Origin: Hyposmocoma kahamanoa
Taxonomy: Eukaryota; Arthropoda; Insecta; Lepidoptera; Cosmopterigidae
Direction: 5' to 3'
NCBI RefSeq assembly: GCF_003589595.1
Contig: NW_020654229.1
Coordinates: 5,176,987-5,240,986 of the forward strand
Length of the DNA stretch: 64,000 nt
The notes beneath the pieces were generated by a model. It searched no databases. It was not told the DNA's origin and saw nothing but the letters and a program-made list of their open reading frames with translations. Each line of letters begins with the position of its first letter. The stretch's first letter is position 1. Below are positions 10,463 to 21,080 of this stretch, in pieces. A program made the position numbers and the translations under genes.

Positions 10463-10948
10463 TTTCAATCCATTTTAAACAAAATGTAAACAAACAAGTC
10501 ACTGACCTGACCATAGACAGTTTAGTGATGGCCAATTGTAATGCCTACTGCAAATCGATTAATTAATTGAATGAATAGATTTGTTTGAGTCATACTAGCG
10601 GTTTTCCTTACATGAATAGTGAAAATACATAACCTATAAAAGCATATATTTAAAATTTTCGAAATATTAATTTGAAATCCTCCATGTTTTTTTTCGTGCA
10701 GCACTATGCAATCATAGACAAGTCATAGAAGTATAGATGAAAAATAACCTCACTTTTGAACTACCATTTTTTAAATACGTTTTTAAGATGCTATTCAAAT
10801 GAATATTGTTGGAAAAAGTGATGAGATATCAAGTCGAGATCTTCGAAATACACGTGAAAGTATTACTTATTCGATTTATTTAGTGATTGCTTTAGAATTT
10901 TAACCAAACAGGTTTGTTTACTTTTTGTTCAAAATGGATTGGAAGACT
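10463..10948. mobile_element. MITE F, copy 1 (about 480 bp)
   Basis: The terminal inverted repeats are about 28 bp: the left reads TTCAATCCATTTTAAACAAA and the right complements to TTCCAATCCATTTTGAACAA. The interior (AAGTCACTGACC, GTGATGGCCAATTGTAATGC) matches copy 2 at 23720-24290. No ORF was found. Confidence 0.7.
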
Positions 10949-10974
10949 ATACCTACTGAGTTCCGGTTTTGAAA

Positions 10975-11112
10975 GATAAGGGTGCTGGTGATATTACAGG
11001 CACATGGGACTTGTCAACTTATGTCTCAGGGTGACGGGCGCATTGGCAGTGTGAATCTTTGTCATGGACAGGCGTGTCGCTTAACATCAGGCGCACGTTC
11101 TACCCAACTATT
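10975..11112 (+). repeat. Family C repeat, internally deleted
   Basis: GGTGCTGGTGATATTACAGG, CATGGGACTTGTCAACTTAT and GCGTGTCGCTTAACATCAGG are in the family order, with the segment between GTGAATCTTTG and CATGGACAGG lost. Confidence 0.65.
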
Positions 11113-11644
11113 CGTAATACCAGGAAAGAGAGAGTCACGTGTCGATAATTCGTCGGGACCAGAACGAACTATATCAGTGAAACAAAACACAAAGTGTTCA
11201 CTCAACTGGGACATTAATAGTACGCATAGTCTCCATTGTATTTTTAATATAAACAATGAATTGACAAGATCGCCTACTTCGAACTACTCGTAAAAATTTG
11301 GCGGAAGCCGATGGTAGTTTTTGCAATACCATTCAGATCTGAAGAACACTGCGTCCGTTACCTTGGGACATAAGTTGATAAGTCCCATGTGTCTGTAATT
11401 TTAAAGATTAATTGGACGTAGTTATGCAAAAAGGATCCAATCCATAAAATTATCAAAAAATTCGTTATATGTACCAAACGGTTCCTAAAGTCTAACCTCT
11501 TATAGATAAATATTTCTGAAGTTACATGACATTATAAATTTTGAAAATAAGACAAGAGTGAGACACACTGTTAAACTTCAAACTGCCATATCTTGAAATT
11601 GATTGGACGTGCATTGGATACTTTTTGTTAATCATGCCCAATTG
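11113..11644. other. Unassigned, with a minus-strand family C scrap
   Basis: A family C scrap on the minus strand (GACTTATCAACTTATGTCCC) lies at about 11345-11402. The rest is not recognised. Confidence 0.4.
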
Positions 11645-11815
11645 TAAGAGTTCGTCCAAAGAGTGCTGTCTCCTTACGTTACCTATTGCTACCGCCAAGC
11701 AGTAATATGAGCGTTAATGCGTTCCGGTTTTGAAGGGTAACGGTGCTGATAAAACTACAGGCCTATGGGACTTGTCAACTTATATCTCAGATTGACCGGC
11801 GCACGCGTTTTGTAC
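11645..11815 (+). repeat. Family C repeat, 5' part
   Basis: GAGTTCGTCC, CTTACGTTACCTATTGCTAC and GGACTTGTCAACTTATATCT are in order. It stops at GGCGCACGCG. Confidence 0.6.
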
Positions 11816-11869
11816 AATTTATTTCCACACACATAAAATACGGAATAAGAGGAAACAAGATGATCTATA

Positions 11870-12165
11870 TTTTTTAACCGATTTTACAAATAGGAAGTTC
11901 TCAATTCGACTGAATTTTTTTGTATGTATGTTCCTGATAATTTGTGAACCGATTTTGATGATTATTTGTTGTTGTTGTTGTTGTTGTTGTTGTTTTTGTT
12001 GGAAAGAGGTTACCTCAGTATTGGTCCCATTTAAATTTGAAGAAAATGTTCGACCTCTAAGGGTGGCAAACTAGGGGATGAATACGATTTAGCGCACTTT
12101 CCGGTATCCGATTTCAATATAACTTGGCAAATATATGTAATTCCACAAACTTTTGAGATCTGTAT
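11870..12165 (+). repeat. Family E repeat with a (GTT)n expansion
   Basis: Typical E order, with a run of about ten GTT units at about 11968-11996 where other copies have a short T run before GTTGGAAAGAGG. Confidence 0.75.
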
Positions 12166-12282
12166 GTTTAGTAAACATACAGCATCATATAATACGTTTC
12201 ATTATTAACACAATAGGAAACAAACACTGCTTAAAACAGTTTCCACTAATGTTTGAATTACATGTATATGTGACTAGGCAAA

Positions 12283-12425
12283 TGTCTCAAGGTGACGGCC
12301 GCAGTAGTAATGCCCTTAAGATCTTTGCGATTTAAATCTCTGAGTGGCACTGCAACTGTTATGGATAGGCGTGTTGCTTATCACCAGATGGACGACTTGT
12401 TTTGTCCCGTCACTCGATATTGTAA
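12283..12425 (+). repeat. Family C repeat, 3' part
   Basis: It runs from ATGTCTCAAGGTGACGG to CGTCACTCGATATTGTAATA, the usual 3' end. Confidence 0.65.
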
Positions 12426-12659
12426 TAATTGATACCTTACTTTCTCAAACTCGTATCTTACAAGGAGTGATAGTTCAGGATAAGGCAAAATATTGTATTT
12501 ATTTTAAATTTTTTATCAAGGTTGTTAATTTGGATGGATTACTTTAAGGATAGGTTAAAGCCAGTGTGTGAATATGAAGGAAATGTGATGTAAAGTCAGC
12601 CTGCAAAATTTGTATATACGTTGCATTTTTTACATTTCAGTAACTTTGTGCTTTAAGAT

Positions 12660-12934
12660 CGTTGACTTACAAATAAATGGACGACGGGTCTAATACAAAA
12701 ACCACGAAAAAAATGTCCCAAGTCAACCTATTTAAACGTAGTGACATGTAAAGGAATATGAAAAAGCTTTTAAATTGTAATGTCATCGCAGTACTGTCTA
12801 ATTTTGCTTGCTTCGCTGTCAGTCGAACAAACGAAGACTAAAGCGTGCATGACGCTCTGTATACGATTTTAACGCCCTATAAGTTCGGACACTTTTTAGC
12901 GCGGACCCGACGTCCATATAATTGTAAGTCAATG
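12660..12934 (+). mobile_element. hAT-N1 MITE, copy 1, 8-bp duplication TTTAAGAT
   Basis: It begins CGTTGACTTACAAATAAATG and ends GTAAGTCAATG. Flanks TTTAAGAT at 12652-12659 and 12935-12942 are identical. The 8-bp duplication and short inverted ends fit a hAT-type non-autonomous element. No transposase fragment is inside. Confidence 0.85.
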
Positions 12935-13223
12935 TTTAAGATACGAGTTTGAGAAAGTAAGGGGACGAATTGTAACTTTTTCATTGAAAAAAAAAACCCG
13001 ACTTCAAAAGTTTGCTTTTTGACTTTTTTCCAATTTCCATGCGATCCCCTCATCAGATTACGACTTCTTAGTGACAATAGGACTGTTACGGACTCCTTTG
13101 TACATTTTATCCTTTTTTTCTGGTTGTCATGGTGACGGTCATTTGTTGATTAATATGTATTGTGTCAAGTGAAAACTCGACTTTTATTTGCGGAAAATAA
13201 ATAGTAATTTGTGACAGCCGAAA

Positions 13224-13623
13224 NNNNNNNNNNNNNNNNNNNNNNNNNNNNNNNNNNNNNNNNNNNNNNNNNNNNNNNNNNNNNNNNNNNNNNNNNNNNN
13301 NNNNNNNNNNNNNNNNNNNNNNNNNNNNNNNNNNNNNNNNNNNNNNNNNNNNNNNNNNNNNNNNNNNNNNNNNNNNNNNNNNNNNNNNNNNNNNNNNNNN
13401 NNNNNNNNNNNNNNNNNNNNNNNNNNNNNNNNNNNNNNNNNNNNNNNNNNNNNNNNNNNNNNNNNNNNNNNNNNNNNNNNNNNNNNNNNNNNNNNNNNNN
13501 NNNNNNNNNNNNNNNNNNNNNNNNNNNNNNNNNNNNNNNNNNNNNNNNNNNNNNNNNNNNNNNNNNNNNNNNNNNNNNNNNNNNNNNNNNNNNNNNNNNN
13601 NNNNNNNNNNNNNNNNNNNNNNN
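13224..13623. other. Assembly gap, 400 N
   Basis: An exactly 400-base run of N, a scaffolding gap whose true length is unknown. Any ORF drawn across it is meaningless. Confidence 1.
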
Positions 13624-14084
13624 AAAACAGCCCTTATTAAATAAAAAATAAAAATAAATTTAAAAAAATTAAAATTATTGTTGCCCTTTTAATCTTAAAT
13701 ATGTTATATTTGCAAGTAGAAAATTGTTTAGATGTCTGTAAACTATAACCAGTACATAAATTTTAATGATCTTTCACGGGAAGTGATTCGTTAAAAAAAA
13801 TGTTATGCGGGTGGATGAAGATTCCACCGCCGAGATGGAGATGGTAAACACCGCATCACCAGTCAGCCCATGACTAAAGCCAGTGCAACCTGGCCGAAAC
13901 GTCGGGAAACTAGGTAGTTGTGAAAAATACCTATTTGTATGTAAACGCGTTTATTCCCGTTTCCAAATGGTAGTAAAATGCAACGCGAAAGTTCAAAAGT
14001 TTATATAGTAATTCGTTTTTCATCAATTCTCAGAAAATAAATACTCTTTTTGAGTTCATATATTATTGTGTTAACAGTGCGAAT
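13624..14084. other. Unassigned repeat-like stretch
   Basis: A GC-richer block at about 13805-13965 (CAGTGCAACCTGGCCGAAAC, then ACGCGTTTATTCCCGTTTCC) looks like the 3' end of a dispersed element but has no second copy here. Confidence 0.35.
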
Positions 14085-14168
14085 ATAAGTAAGGCCCATT
14101 TGCCTGATGAGTTGCTAGGAATAGATGGCCCTTATTTCGTCTCTATTTCTGGTTATATACTCGATGGT
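14085..14168 (+). repeat. hAT-N2 MITE, right-end fragment
   Basis: GGCCCATTTGCCTGATGAGT to GGTTATATACTCGATG is the right end of the hAT-N2 family. Confidence 0.7.
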
Positions 14169-14185
14169 GTTTGTATAAGAAGAAA

Positions 14186-14450
14186 AAAGCCGTAGTAGCC
14201 TAATGGTTTGACCTACGGCCTCGCAAGCTTAGGGTCGCGGGTTCGAATCCGGGCTCGCACCTCGTGAGTTTTCGAAATTTATTTGCGAAATTTAACTTGA
14301 AATTTACCATGAGGTTTTCGGCGAAGGAAGACATCGTGATGAAACACGCACGTCGAAGAAGGTTCACTACCAAACATGTGAAGTGTAAACCCTCGCCCGA
14401 GAGGAGCCCAGTGTCCAGCAGTGGGACGTATAAATGAGTTGTTGATAAGA
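14186..14450 (+). repeat. SINE G, full-length tRNA-derived
   Basis: The head has an A box (TAGCCTAATGG) and a B box (GGTTCGAATCC) about 40 bp apart, the internal Pol III promoter layout. The body passes CATGAGGTTTTCGGCGAAGG and CATCGTGATGAA and ends CCAGCAGTGGGACGTATAAA, a tail shared with LINEs in many Lepidoptera. It is not a functional tRNA gene: the anticodon arm is not clean and a long 3' body follows. Confidence 0.75.
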
Positions 14451-14800
14451 AAATTAAAAAAATATAAGTGAATCAAGACAGATGTGTTAGGATCTCGATT
14501 GACGATTTCTACCTACCCCAGAAGTCGCCTAAACTTCAGGTTCATGTTGACTGTTACATGTCGCACCCCTCGTGGAAGAATGGCATAAGTGGAATTACGT
14601 CAAACATGTTTATTTCTCCATTAGATACAGAAAAATAAAACCAATTGTATAGGATGTGGGTTACATATTTCTGTATCTAATCTCGAATTGGAGAGGATGT
14701 TTAGAAATAAATAAAGAATATTTGTATTGTATACGCTAACTTTTGTAAATTAAATAATAATTATAATACTAATAAATATAATCTCAGGACAGAGTACAAA
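14451..14800. other. Unassigned stretch
   Basis: An imperfect inverted repeat about TTAGATACAGAAA / TTTCTGTATCTAA lies at 14622-14680. No gene was seen. Confidence 0.35.
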
Positions 14801-15055
14801 AGAAACCGACCTCAAAAGTCATTCATCCCCGAGTTTAGCTCTCTTAGAGGTGGAATATTTTCTTCAAATTTAAATGGGACCACATCGTCACCCAGTTAGA
14901 TACCTTTACAGCTACCAGGCTTGGCTAGAGATGTCGCTATTAACTGTGTTTAAATTTGTATTGAATTGATATTCAATTAAACTCCACTAGATCCGATAGG
15001 ATCGAAGGATTTTTTTCTATGTGTTCGATCTTTGTATTAGTAATTATGAAATGAA
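14801..15055. repeat. Mosaic of family E and SINE B fragments
   Basis: Minus-strand E end (ACCGACCTCAAAAGT) jumps at about 14885 to minus-strand SINE B (TACCTTTACAGCTACC, GAGATGTCGCTATT), then at about 14985 to a plus-strand SINE B tail (GGATCGAAGGATTTTTTTCT, GATCTTTGTATTAG). The abrupt changes suggest nested insertion with deletion. Confidence 0.6.
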
Positions 15056-15337
15056 TTATATTTGTTTTATTTTAAAAATATTTATATTTAGTGACAGTAC
15101 TTCAATTTGCTATATGTACAGAACAATAGTTTTGACATTTTATAAAAGATCATGAGCCTACTTTTCATCGCTCTTAACATATTTAATTCGTAAAATTGTA
15201 CGTTGTGTTATTCTAACTATGGTAGTAGTAAATTAACATTTTATAACTATATATGTGCACATTTTTGAGCAAATAAATAAATATTGATTTATTTATTTCA
15301 CCCAATATTTTAGTTACTAATGTTTTATGTATTATTT

Positions 15338-15670
15338 TTAACCGACTTCAAAAAAGGAGGAGGTTCTCAATTCGACTGTGTTTTTTTTAATGTGTGTTAC
15401 GCGATAACTTTTGAAGCGATTGAATATTTGTGGAACGATTTTGATGATTCTGTTTTTATTGGAAAGACGGTACCTCAGATGTGGTCCCAGTTAAATTTGA
15501 AGAAAATATTGTACCTCTAAGGGTGGCAAACTAGGAGATGAATCCGGTTTCGCGCACTTTCAGGTAATTTATATCAAAAAAGCTTTTCAAATAAGTTACA
15601 TGTACTTATTTGAAAAGCTTTTTTGATATAAATTCCACGAACTTTTGAGGCCGGTTTTTTCTTCCAGTCT
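15338..15670 (+). repeat. Family E repeat containing a snapback palindrome
   Basis: A complete E copy from AACCGACTTCAAAAAAGGAG to GAGGCCGGTTTTTTC. At 15566-15634 its usual ACCGATTTCAATAAAACTTG segment is replaced by a perfect 31-bp-arm inverted repeat. Confidence 0.8.
15566..15634. repeat. Perfect inverted repeat, 31-bp arms, 7-nt loop
   Basis: Left arm 15566-15596 and right arm 15604-15634 are exact complements; the loop is TACATGT. The right arm joins smoothly to the normal E sequence (ATTCCACGAAC), so the left arm was probably copied from it by template switching. Confidence 0.9.
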
Positions 15671-15964
15671 TATGTCTGCTTGGACCTCGGGAGTAAATAC
15701 AGAATCCCAAACTGGTGAAACCATCTTTCCTGTTGAAATTAGGATGTTTGTTTTATGTCAATGGCCTATCGCAGCCTCGTAGGTTGATAACGGACTTTTG
15801 CAAGGACCTGAGATTTGTCGAACTTAATTCAGGTTTGTCCGTGACATGCTCGCAATTTGACTGCTACTAAATTGAAGTCAAATGTTTTTGAAAATAAGTA
15901 AAACGGCCTCCGTCGTCGCGAGGCTTGGACACCGGTATTCATGGTGTCGCTGTCGCCCGGCCGG

Positions 15965-16110
15965 GTCAGTGTAGAGAACTAACTTTTCTTTTTGTCTCGG
16001 GTCTGGGTATTTGTGATACCGTCGTTGTTTCTGATTTCCCTAACACAAGTGCTTTAGCTACTTACTTTGGGATCAGGGCAACGTATGCGATGTTGTCTAA
16101 TATTAATTTA
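15965..16110 (+). repeat. LINE 3'-untranslated tail fragment
   Basis: GTCTCGGGTCTGGGTATTTG, ACCGTCGTTGTTTCTGATTT and CACAAGTGCTTTAGCTACTT recur at 45395-45490 with the same order. This looks like the 3' tail of a non-LTR element; no coding part is attached. Confidence 0.55.
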
Positions 16111-16184
16111 AGTAAACATTTTTAAAAGAGAGGTTTTAGTTGGTTTTGAATTGCCATATTATTACGGTAATATAAGTTAAAGTC

Positions 16185-16530
16185 AAATCATAATTTATTC
16201 CATAGGTAAAATTTTTACACCTGAAAGCGTCATTTTTTAAGCTACTGCTCGTTCACTACGCTGCGCTGTCCTCCCTGAGAAGAACGAGCAAGAAACTCTA
16301 GGAAATGCTCCTTTCAAATAAATTTTATATGGTATGGAATACACTTTGAATCATAATTGTGTGGAATCTAGACTCTTGTTGTCTTTCCTAAACTTCTTTA
16401 TCTAAAACATACTCTTCAATTTTGTAATATGACTTTTCAATCAAAATACTTTTCATGTAAGTTTTAAACAGGAAATGATAATCTTAATATATTTTCCGGA
16501 ATCTTATTGTAAAAACGTATACAGTTCCCC
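16185..16530 (-). pseudogene. LINE 3' end with ORF2 C-terminus
   Basis: Minus-strand translation gives NKIPENILRLS, then KSYYKIEEYVLDKEV, the ending found in the better copy at 48252-48605. After it comes the same untranslated tail (GCTCGTTCTTCTCAGGGAGG). Frameshifts separate the peptides. Confidence 0.7.
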
Positions 16531-16814
16531 ATAAAAATATATTTTATTTAAAATATTTTTTCATTATTCATGAAAAGTAAATACGACGGCAATTCACACG
16601 AGAGAACAGCCAGTATTGCATATTGTTGTTTCTATTATACTTCTTAATGTTGTATTGGATATTTTGCAATTTCTTTATAAAACCACTTTCCCTTACGTTC
16701 GGTTAGTGTCTTTCAATAGTACGGTGGGGCGTACCGAGATATATACATGTCGAAATTGTTTTTCAAAAAGTGTGCCTTACGCCATAGAGTCAGTTTTAAT
16801 GTTATATTATTATA

Positions 16815-16890
16815 AAAACGGTAATAGCCCAGTGGAAGAATGGTTGGTTCTCAAACGCGACATCGACGGTTCGAATTTCTGTGGAGGCAA
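16815..16890 (+). repeat. Isolated tRNA-like promoter (SINE head)
   Basis: TAGCCCAGTGG at about 16826 matches the Pol III A-box consensus and GGTTCGAATTT at about 16869 is a degenerate B box. It does not belong to A, B or G by sequence and has no second copy in the window. The flanks (16531-16955) are otherwise unassigned. Confidence 0.45.
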
Positions 16891-16954
16891 GTATGAGTTC
16901 AATTTGTAATATTTAGTAGCAATATAATATAATTAAATACAATATAATTGTAAC

Positions 16955-17245
16955 TAAAAATCTGACTCAAAAGTTCGTGGAACTGCAACTAATTGCCAAG
17001 TTTTATTGATATCAGTTACCGGAAAAGTGCACGAAACCGGATTTCTTAGTTTGCCAACCTTAGAGGTGGAATATTTTTTTCAAATTTAAATGGGATCAAT
17101 ACTCAAGTACCCTTTTTCTAACAAAAAAGAATTATAATAATCGATTCACAAATTTTATACCGGTTCAAAAGTTATCGCGTAACATACGTAAAAAAAATAC
17201 AGTCATATTAAGAACCTCCTCTTTTTTTGAAGTCGGTTAAAAATA
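16955..17245 (-). repeat. Family E repeat
   Basis: Full minus-strand order from GACTTCAAAAAAAGAGGAGG back to GAACTTTTGAGTCAG. Confidence 0.75.
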
Positions 17246-17637
17246 ATTCATAAAGCATTATTAACTAAAATATTCGGGTGAAATAAATAAAACAATATTT
17301 GTTTATTTGCTCAAAACACGGTATAACAGAAGTAGGAAAAAAGCAGTGCCAGGATAATTACATTTCGCAGAAATTAAATAGCGTGCAAATGTATAGTTAT
17401 AGAATGTTAATTCACAACTACAATAGTTAAAATGTCACAATGTACAATTTTACGAATACCAGAGTAAGCGCGTAACATATACACAAAAAAGAAATACAAT
17501 CAAATTGAGAACCTTCTCTTTTTTTTTAGTTTGTTAAAAATGTAGAATACAGAGTTGAACTACTACTGGTCCAACGTTAGGAGTTAGGACGTATGATGGT
17601 AATGGTGTTGAATATCAGAGGAATAATCACAGTCTAA
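17246..17637 (-). repeat. Unassigned with family E end fragment
   Basis: At about 17460-17540 a minus-strand E fragment (AAGGTTCTCAATTTGATTG) is present; the rest is unassigned. Confidence 0.45.
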
Positions 17638-17810
17638 GGGTCGTATTCTAGAACTCTACTCAATGCTCAAGTCAGGATTGCACTGGAAACACAAGCACTG
17701 GAAATACGACCCTAATGGCAGAGACTTGAGTATGATTTCGAGTGCTTTAAACCATACTCAAATCCTGACTTGAGCTACTCAATAGTAGAGTTCTAGAATA
17801 CGACCCTTAG
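17638..17810. mobile_element. Foldback MITE H, copy 1
   Basis: Two arms of about 45 bp are near-perfect complements, starting GGGTCGTATTCTAGAACTCT and ending with its complement. The interior repeats ACTTGAGTATGATTTCGAGT. A second copy lies at 23412-23582. Copy 1 can be read with a TA duplication; copy 2 does not support it. Confidence 0.8.
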
Positions 17811-17844
17811 AGTTACTTGCTCGTTCTTCTCAGGGAGGTCATGT

Positions 17845-18035
17845 TAGCATTATTGCGTTTCGGTTTTAAAGGGTATGTATGGGTGCTGGTGACATTACAG
17901 ACACATGGGACTTGTCAACTTATACGAGCGTAGTGGCAGCGACTCTCAGATCTTTGCGATTTAAAGCCATGACTAGCACTGCAAGTGTTACGGACAGGCG
18001 TGTTGCTTACCAACAGGCGCATGACTTTTTAAAGC
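17845..18035 (+). repeat. Family C repeat
   Basis: GTGCTGGTGACATTACAGAC to GCTTACCAACAGGCGCATGA in family order, with its end changed to unrelated sequence. Confidence 0.65.
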
Positions 18036-18109
18036 AAACCAACGTTTTGGGCAGAATAGTCCAAATTCGTCCTGCCGGGAAAAGAATTCGGCACCTCCAA
18101 CATAACTTT

Positions 18110-18295
18110 TTTGATTAATACAAAGATCGAACACCAAGAAAAACTTCGAACCAGTACGGTTTGTACGGATTGCAGCGCTTTCCAGCAATCCGTGCTGGAA
18201 GACGCTCTGGTTGGAATCCAGCCTGATCGATGGAGTTTCTCTTCTAGTGAAGTAATTTCACAAAATATAATTGTATATCATGGTAGTAAAGCATC
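18110..18295 (+). repeat. SINE B fragments, rearranged
   Basis: ACAAAGATCGAACACC is a minus-oriented SINE B tail. From about 18195 GCTGGAAGACGCTCTGGTTG then GAAGTAATTTCACAAAATAT follow in plus orientation. Confidence 0.5.
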
Positions 18296-18514
18296 GTAAC
18301 GTTCAATCTGAATTTTATATCTTATTTTTAAGGTAAGCCTGTTTTGCATTACATATATTTCAATTAGTATTCTGCGATCGAACAACGCTGCTAAAATGAC
18401 AATCGCGCATTATAAATCGTGCGCCGGAGTTTCCGACTGGTAAACTTCGGCGGCTGCGCAAAAAAAGATAAGTTTATTACTGGACGGAAGCGTTATAAGT
18501 ACACAGACTATGTT
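18296..18514. other. Unassigned stretch
   Basis: No gene or repeat was recognised; one GC-richer patch at 18415-18465. Confidence 0.35.
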
Positions 18515-18740
18515 ACCTATTTCTGCCGCCAAGCAGTAATGTCAGCATTACCGTGTTCCGGTTTAGGAGGGTAAGGGTGCTGGCAAAATTACAGGCACAT
18601 GGGACTAGTTAACTAATGTCTCAGGGTGACGCGCGCAGTGGCTGTGATCGTTGCGATCTCAAGCTCTGAGTGGCACTACAGGCGTGTCGCTTACCATCAG
18701 GCGCACAACTTGTTCATCCCGTCACTTGATATTATAAAAA
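18515..18740 (+). repeat. Family C repeat, near full length
   Basis: TACCTATTTCTGCCGCCAAG through GGCACATGGGACTAG, AGCTCTGAGTGGCACTAC and CCCGTCACTTGATATTATAA with A run. Confidence 0.8.
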
Positions 18741-19149
18741 AATTATTCATCACATTTTACTTTTAAACAAAAATAAAAATATTTAAATAGATCTCTTTAA
18801 CTGGTCGTATGCTGAATTTGGATGGTTTTGCGGACAAATGTGAATTATTTTTAATAAAATTAATAATTGATGGGCGTTTAAACGAAAAACAAAAGTTTGC
18901 TAGTTTACTTTTTAAACTGTGATAACTCTGTGCAAAACGCAGGTGTCGTCGGGGAGGACGTTTGCAAGTTTGTACTTCCTACATTACTACCAGAGACAGG
19001 TCTAAAAATATCAGATAGTACAACAAAAACCTTTTTTTGTGAAAAGTCAAGGAGCAAAGGTTGTTGTTTATGATGTTCCACACGCAAAATAGGCGCCATG
19101 TCGTCGAGTTGCGGGCACTATTATGTAGTGTGCATAGGAACTTTTTAAT
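18741..19149. other. Unassigned, with a scrap of the CACGCAAAATAGGCGCC repeat
   Basis: Only the scrap at 19080-19125 was recognised. A 64-codon minus ORF at 18905-19099 has no known match. Confidence 0.4.
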
Positions 19150-19420
19150 TTAGTTCCAGTTCTGGAAGGTCCGGAACACTATCTCCTTAAGTTGTTAAAA
19201 TACACCTATTCGCACAAAGCACTTTGCTTCCTCTTTTCTGATGCATACGGCAAAGGGATGGAATACTCTACTATCTGTTTCCCGAAAATTACAATTTGGG
19301 GCTATTCAAGTCTAGAGTGAATAGGCATTTTTTAGGCAAACGCGTTCCATCGTCGCTTACTATCAGGGGAAATCGTGGTTGGCCACGTGTGTCTATTATC
19401 TATAAAAAAACAGTCCATTA
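19150..19420 (+). pseudogene. LINE ORF2 C-terminal remnant
   Basis: The peptides AKGWNTL, KLQFGAIQ and VNRHFLGKRVPSS in adjacent frames correspond to the W-N-x-L-P...F-K-x-R-V-N-R-x-x-x-G-R end of ORF2, followed by an untranslated tail. At least one frameshift is needed. Confidence 0.65.
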
Positions 19421-19464
19421 CACCAATTGATGAGATGTTCGTAATTAGTCCTTTTGGTAGTATT

Positions 19465-20161
19465 CATCGAGTATGTAATTAGAAATTTAGAAGAAATGTC
19501 ATTTAATTTATTTGAAAACTATTCTGCCAAATCATTACATTGAATTCGAAACAATTGACGGGTGTCGTCAATTGTTTCACTCAAACCGACTAGTTTAACT
19601 TGAACTTTGCTAATGGACGAAATTTTAAAAAATTAGATGTTTTGCTGTTTTTCTCATACCACCGAATGGAACAGCCCCCATTGTTAGAGATATCTTTATT
19701 ACAATAAATACAGAATATTTTTGGAATATACGGAGACGTACACACAGGTCAGTTGTTGGCGCTGTACTATTTCAGCTATATGTCTAATTTGTAATTTCAG
19801 TGTAAAAGAGAGTTGATATTTAAAAGTGATATAAACTGCCTCCTAAAAGTGATATCAACTGCCTCCGTGGCCGAACGGTTACCATGCCGGACTGCCACGC
19901 AGAGGTCCCAGGTTCGATTCCCGGGCGTAGAGAAATAGTTGTATGGCCTACAATTATTTCTCTCGTGAGTTTGGGTGTAATTTGTGGTTGTCTATGTGTG
20001 TGTCCATGGCACCCGTGACACAGGGTTTCCCTAGTGCGGGGCTATGTTGAGTATGTGCGTTATTTATTTATTTATTTATTTATATAAGGCCCATTTGCCT
20101 GATGAGTTACCAGGGATGGATGGCCCTTATTTCGTCTCCATTTCTGGTTATATACTCGATG
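19465..20161 (+). mobile_element. hAT-N2 MITE with 8-bp duplication GTAGTATT, carrying SINE A
   Basis: It begins CATCGAGTATGTAATTAG and ends TATATACTCGATG. GTAGTATT flanks it at 19457-19464 and 20162-20169. A SINE A (19855-20085) sits inside, in a segment that other copies keep intact, so the SINE arrived later. Confidence 0.85.
19855..20085 (+). repeat. SINE A, full length, nested in hAT-N2
   Basis: A box GTGGCCGAACGG, B box GGTTCGATTCCC, body to TGAGTATGTGCG and a TTTA-repeat tail. Just before it the phrase AAAAGTGATAT plus AACTGCCTCC is tandemly duplicated, which may be part of the insertion scar. Confidence 0.85.
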
Positions 20162-20169
20162 GTAGTATT

Positions 20170-20629
20170 CTACAAATATCCCTGTATAGGTGTACATGCT
20201 CCATCGTCAACCTTATTGCCACTTTCAGTCAAGTGAAATGGACTGGATCAACTGTGTACTTATTTTTATAAAAAAAAATAACGTCCGCCTGAGGACGCTC
20301 TACAAAACGGTCAGGTGTTTTTAAGCCACAGTTTATTTACTGAGTAATAACTGTTTTTATTGCACTCCCCTGCTGTAACACCCGCACGTGCGTACGCTAA
20401 TAAAAAAAACTACATAGCATTTTTATTAAAGAACTTACACATATGTTTTGTGCATTCTTATGTGAACATTCGTAAATTTTTCTATTTGTTTATATATAAT
20501 TTTGACAAATAAAATGACAACACCCGTCATCATTATTCCATTTCCCGCGTTCTTAGCTTCTAATAAAAAAAATGAGAGGCTCCAAGTCCACTAATTTTAA
20601 ATAATCTCAGTTGTGTGTCGGTAGCCAAC
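20170..20629. other. Unassigned stretch
   Basis: AT-rich; no gene or recognised repeat. Confidence 0.35.
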
Positions 20630-21080
20630 GGTAACCAGAAATAGAGACGAAATGTCATTTAATTTGTTTGAAAACCATTCTGCCATATCATTACTGTGAC
20701 AACTGCGCTCCGATTGGCCGGCCCGAGTTTGAAACAATTGACGGGTGTCGTCAATTGTTTCACTTCAAATCGACCAGTTAACTTGAGCTTTACTATAATG
20801 GACGAAAATTGCAAAAAGGACATATTTAGTTACCGGTGAAATTTGATTTTGTTTGTTTTGTAATTAGATGTTTTGCTGTTTTTCCCCACACCACCGAATG
20901 GAACGGCACGCCTTTGTTAAAGATATTACCTTTATTACAATAAATACAGAATATTTTTGGTAATATACGGAGACGTGCACACAGGTCAGTTGTTGGCCTG
21001 TCTATATTTCAGTGCAAACGAGAGTTGATATTTATAAGTGATGTATCACTGATGAGTTACCAGGAATGTTTGGCCGTATT
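20630..21080 (+). repeat. hAT-N2 MITE, truncated at both ends
   Basis: AACCAGAAATAGAGACGAAA near the left, CAATTGACGGGTGTCGTCAA in the middle and GATGAGTTACCAGGAATG on the right match the family, but the terminal CATCGAG/CTCGATG are lost. Confidence 0.75.

Noticed and set aside
13211..13651. 146-codon ORF
   Set aside because: It runs through the 400-N gap and has no real sequence.
14186..14260. Functional tRNA gene
   Set aside because: A and B boxes are present but the sequence continues into a SINE body found in several copies; no clean cloverleaf was seen.
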